NCBI GenBank assembly: GCA_902525625.1
Contig: CABZHM010000002.1
Coordinates: 1-64,000, forward strand
DNA: 64,000 nucleotides
Reading direction: 5' to 3'
Source of the DNA: an uncultured Pelagibacteraceae bacterium
GTDB lineage: Bacteria; Pseudomonadota; Alphaproteobacteria; Pelagibacterales; Pelagibacteraceae
In this document: piece after piece, positions 62,747 through 64,000 of the stretch
Position numbering within the stretch: the first letter of the stretch is position 1
How the letters are laid out: every line of letters starts with the position of its first letter
The notes under the pieces: generated by a model
Seen by the model: the letters and a program-made list of their open reading frames with translations, nothing else
What the model was told of the DNA's origin: nothing
The model's database searches: none
Program-made: the position numbers and the translations under genes

Positions 62747-64000
62747 TGAAAAAACAATATTTTATAAATGCAAATATAGTTGACCCTCATAATTCTATTA
62801 ATGAAGTTGGTGGTTTAATTATTGGAGAAGATGGTAAAATTGAGGCTGTAGGAAAAAAAGTAAATACAAATAATCTTCCAACTCGCGAAAAGCCAGTGGA
62901 TTTAAAAGGAAAACACCTTTTTCCAGGATTAGTTGATATGAGGGTTTTTGTTGGTGAACCTGGTTTTGAGTACAAAGAAAACTTTAGAACACTTAGTGAT
63001 GCAGCCCTTTCAGGTGGAGTAACCTCAGTAGTCACCATGCCTAATACTAATCCAATTATTGATAACGTATCAATAGTTGATTTTTTAAAAAGGAGAGGAA
63101 GAGATAAATCTAAAATTAATATTTTTCCATGTGCATCACTGACAAAAAACATTGAGGGTTCTAACATGACTGAATTCGGTCTCTTACAAAAAAAAGGGAT
63201 TATTGCATTTACAGATGGAATTAGGACAATCCAAAATCCAAGATTAATGTCGAGAATTATGAATTCTGCAAAAGACCTTGGCTGTTTAATTATGCAACAT
63301 GCTGAGGATTATGAACTTGCTAAAAATGGAATGATAAATTCGGGTATAATTGCAACAAAATTAGGTTTGTCAGGTATACCAGAAATAGCTGAGAGAGTTT
63401 TAATAGAAAGAGATTTAACTTTGTTGGAAAAAGTTAAATGTAGATATCATATTTCACAACTTTCATCAGAAAAATCAGTTGAAGTGCTTAAGCATAGAAA
63501 AGAAATTGTTAAATTTTCTTCCGGTGTATCAATCAATAATCTTTCATTGAATGAGAATGATATTGGTGACTTTAGAACTTTTTTAAAACTCTCACCACCT
63601 TTAAGAAGAGAGGAAGACAGATTAGCTCTAATTCAAGGATTAAAAAGCGAATTGATAGATGTAATCGTATCTGATCACAAACCTGAGGATGAAGAGTCAA
63701 AAAGACTTACTTTTGCGCAAGCAGCAACTGGTGCGTCAGGAATTGAGACTCTGTTATCGTTAAGTTTAGAATTATATCATAATGGGTCACTTAAATTAGA
63801 AACTATAATTAAAGCTATGACTTCAAACCCAGCAAAAATTCTTAAAATTGATAAAGGTAAACTGTCAATTGGTAATGATGCCGACTTTTGTATTGTCAAC
63901 TTAGATAAACCCTGGATTGTAAAAAAAGAAAAACTAATATCGAAATCAAAGAATACATCAATAGAAGGTAAAAAGCTTCAAGGTAAAGTTACAAATACAT
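62746..64000 (+). CDS. pyrC: Dihydroorotase homolog lacking the HxH metal motif, 3' end outside the window
   Basis: The frame opens at the TAATG junction with pyrB and is still open at base 64000, with 418 residues visible; the ORF track misses it. The N-terminus is [20 protein letters not shown]. The expected DxHxH metal site reads GLVDMRVFVGEPG, with Arg and Phe for the two His. HAEDYELAKNG and VSDHKPEDEESK remain in modified form. Non-catalytic PyrC-like partners that support ATCase occur next to pyrB in other bacteria, so this is probably one, with active PyrC elsewhere. Confidence 0.9.
   Translation, partial: MKKQYFINANIVDPHNSINEVGGLIIGEDGKIEAVGKKVNTNNLPTREKPVDLKGKHLFPGLVDMRVFVGEPGFEYKENFRTLSDAALSGGVTSVVTMPNTNPIIDNVSIVDFLKRRGRDKSKINIFPCASLTKNIEGSNMTEFGLLQKKGIIAFTDGIRTIQNPRLMSRIMNSAKDLGCLIMQHAEDYELAKNGMINSGIIATKLGLSGIPEIAERVLIERDLTLLEKVKCRYHISQLSSEKSVEVLKHRKEIVKFSSGVSINNLSLNENDIGDFRTFLKLSPPLRREEDRLALIQGLKSELIDVIVSDHKPEDEESKRLTFAQAATGASGIETLLSLSLELYHNGSLKLETIIKAMTSNPAKILKIDKGKLSIGNDADFCIVNLDKPWIVKKEKLISKSKNTSIEGKKLQGKVTNT

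Noticed and set aside
62548-63167. Reverse ORFs opposite pyrB and pyrC
   Set aside because: They lie antisense to strongly conserved enzyme motifs and look like frame shadows.

Overview
This window looks like chromosome of a streamlined marine alphaproteobacterium of the SAR11 / Pelagibacterales type. The case is inferential: strongly AT-rich DNA, very short or overlapping gene junctions, almost no mobile DNA, and typical alphaproteobacterial gene groups (NDUFS4-like complex I subunit, cytochrome bc1 chaperone with rpmF-plsX-ihfA-merR, dapA-smpB-folK-rsh-pyrE-pdxJ-acpS-lepB-rnc-recO, gatCAB, pyrB with a dihydroorotase-like partner). A four-subunit sarcosine oxidase operon and a membrane H+-pyrophosphatase also fit SAR11 physiology. 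No rRNA operon, CRISPR array, prophage or insertion sequence was seen.

Layout. 1-6155: tatD end, an MBL-fold protein, glutathione peroxidase, NhaA, a zinc-ribbon membrane protein, tRNA-Pro, the complex I subunit, an SbmA/BacA-like protein, glpX and tRNA-Glu. 6159-11991: a small accessory islet with a GIY-YIG protein, two glycosyltransferases, two FkbM methyltransferases and a tyrosine recombinase, probably modifying surface glycans. 12073-13273: a small membrane protein, a GC-rich structured RNA candidate that ends in a strong terminator touching the ogt start codon, and the longest gene-free stretch of the window. 13274-22697: two metabolite transporters, hom, argC, rplM-rpsI, metY, an alpha/beta hydrolase, an unassigned Rossmann-like protein and ctaA. 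22741-28135: chorismate mutase, rpmG, merR, ihfA, plsX, rpmF, bc1 chaperone, a BamE-like lipoprotein and hppA.

28217-34928 is one long leftward run: rpiB, glyA, nrdR, ribD, ribE, ribBX, ribH, nusB, thiL. A 2OG-oxygenase-like gene and divergent hemB follow. 36593-43920 is a second leftward run from dapA to recO. 43964-47780 holds a lytic transglycosylase and a TPR/glycosyltransferase reading frame broken by one base. After tRNA-Ser come soxBDAG and a solute-binding protein plus permease. The last part holds a nuclease, a MATE exporter, trhO, a frameshifted O-methyltransferase, gatBAC, ruvX, pyrB and the start of a dihydroorotase homolog lacking the metal-binding histidines.

Functionally the window joins amino-acid synthesis (hom, metY, argC, dapA, glyA), one-carbon supply from sarcosine, flavin, thiamine, pyridoxine, folate and heme synthesis, pyrimidines, and translation. 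The strongest leads are the uncharacterised structured RNA before ogt, a compact RelA/SpoT protein lacking its usual middle domains, two single-base frameshifts in otherwise intact genes, altered metal-binding motifs in NrdR, the MBL protein and the PyrC-like protein, and divergent genes whose start codons share the bases CATG.
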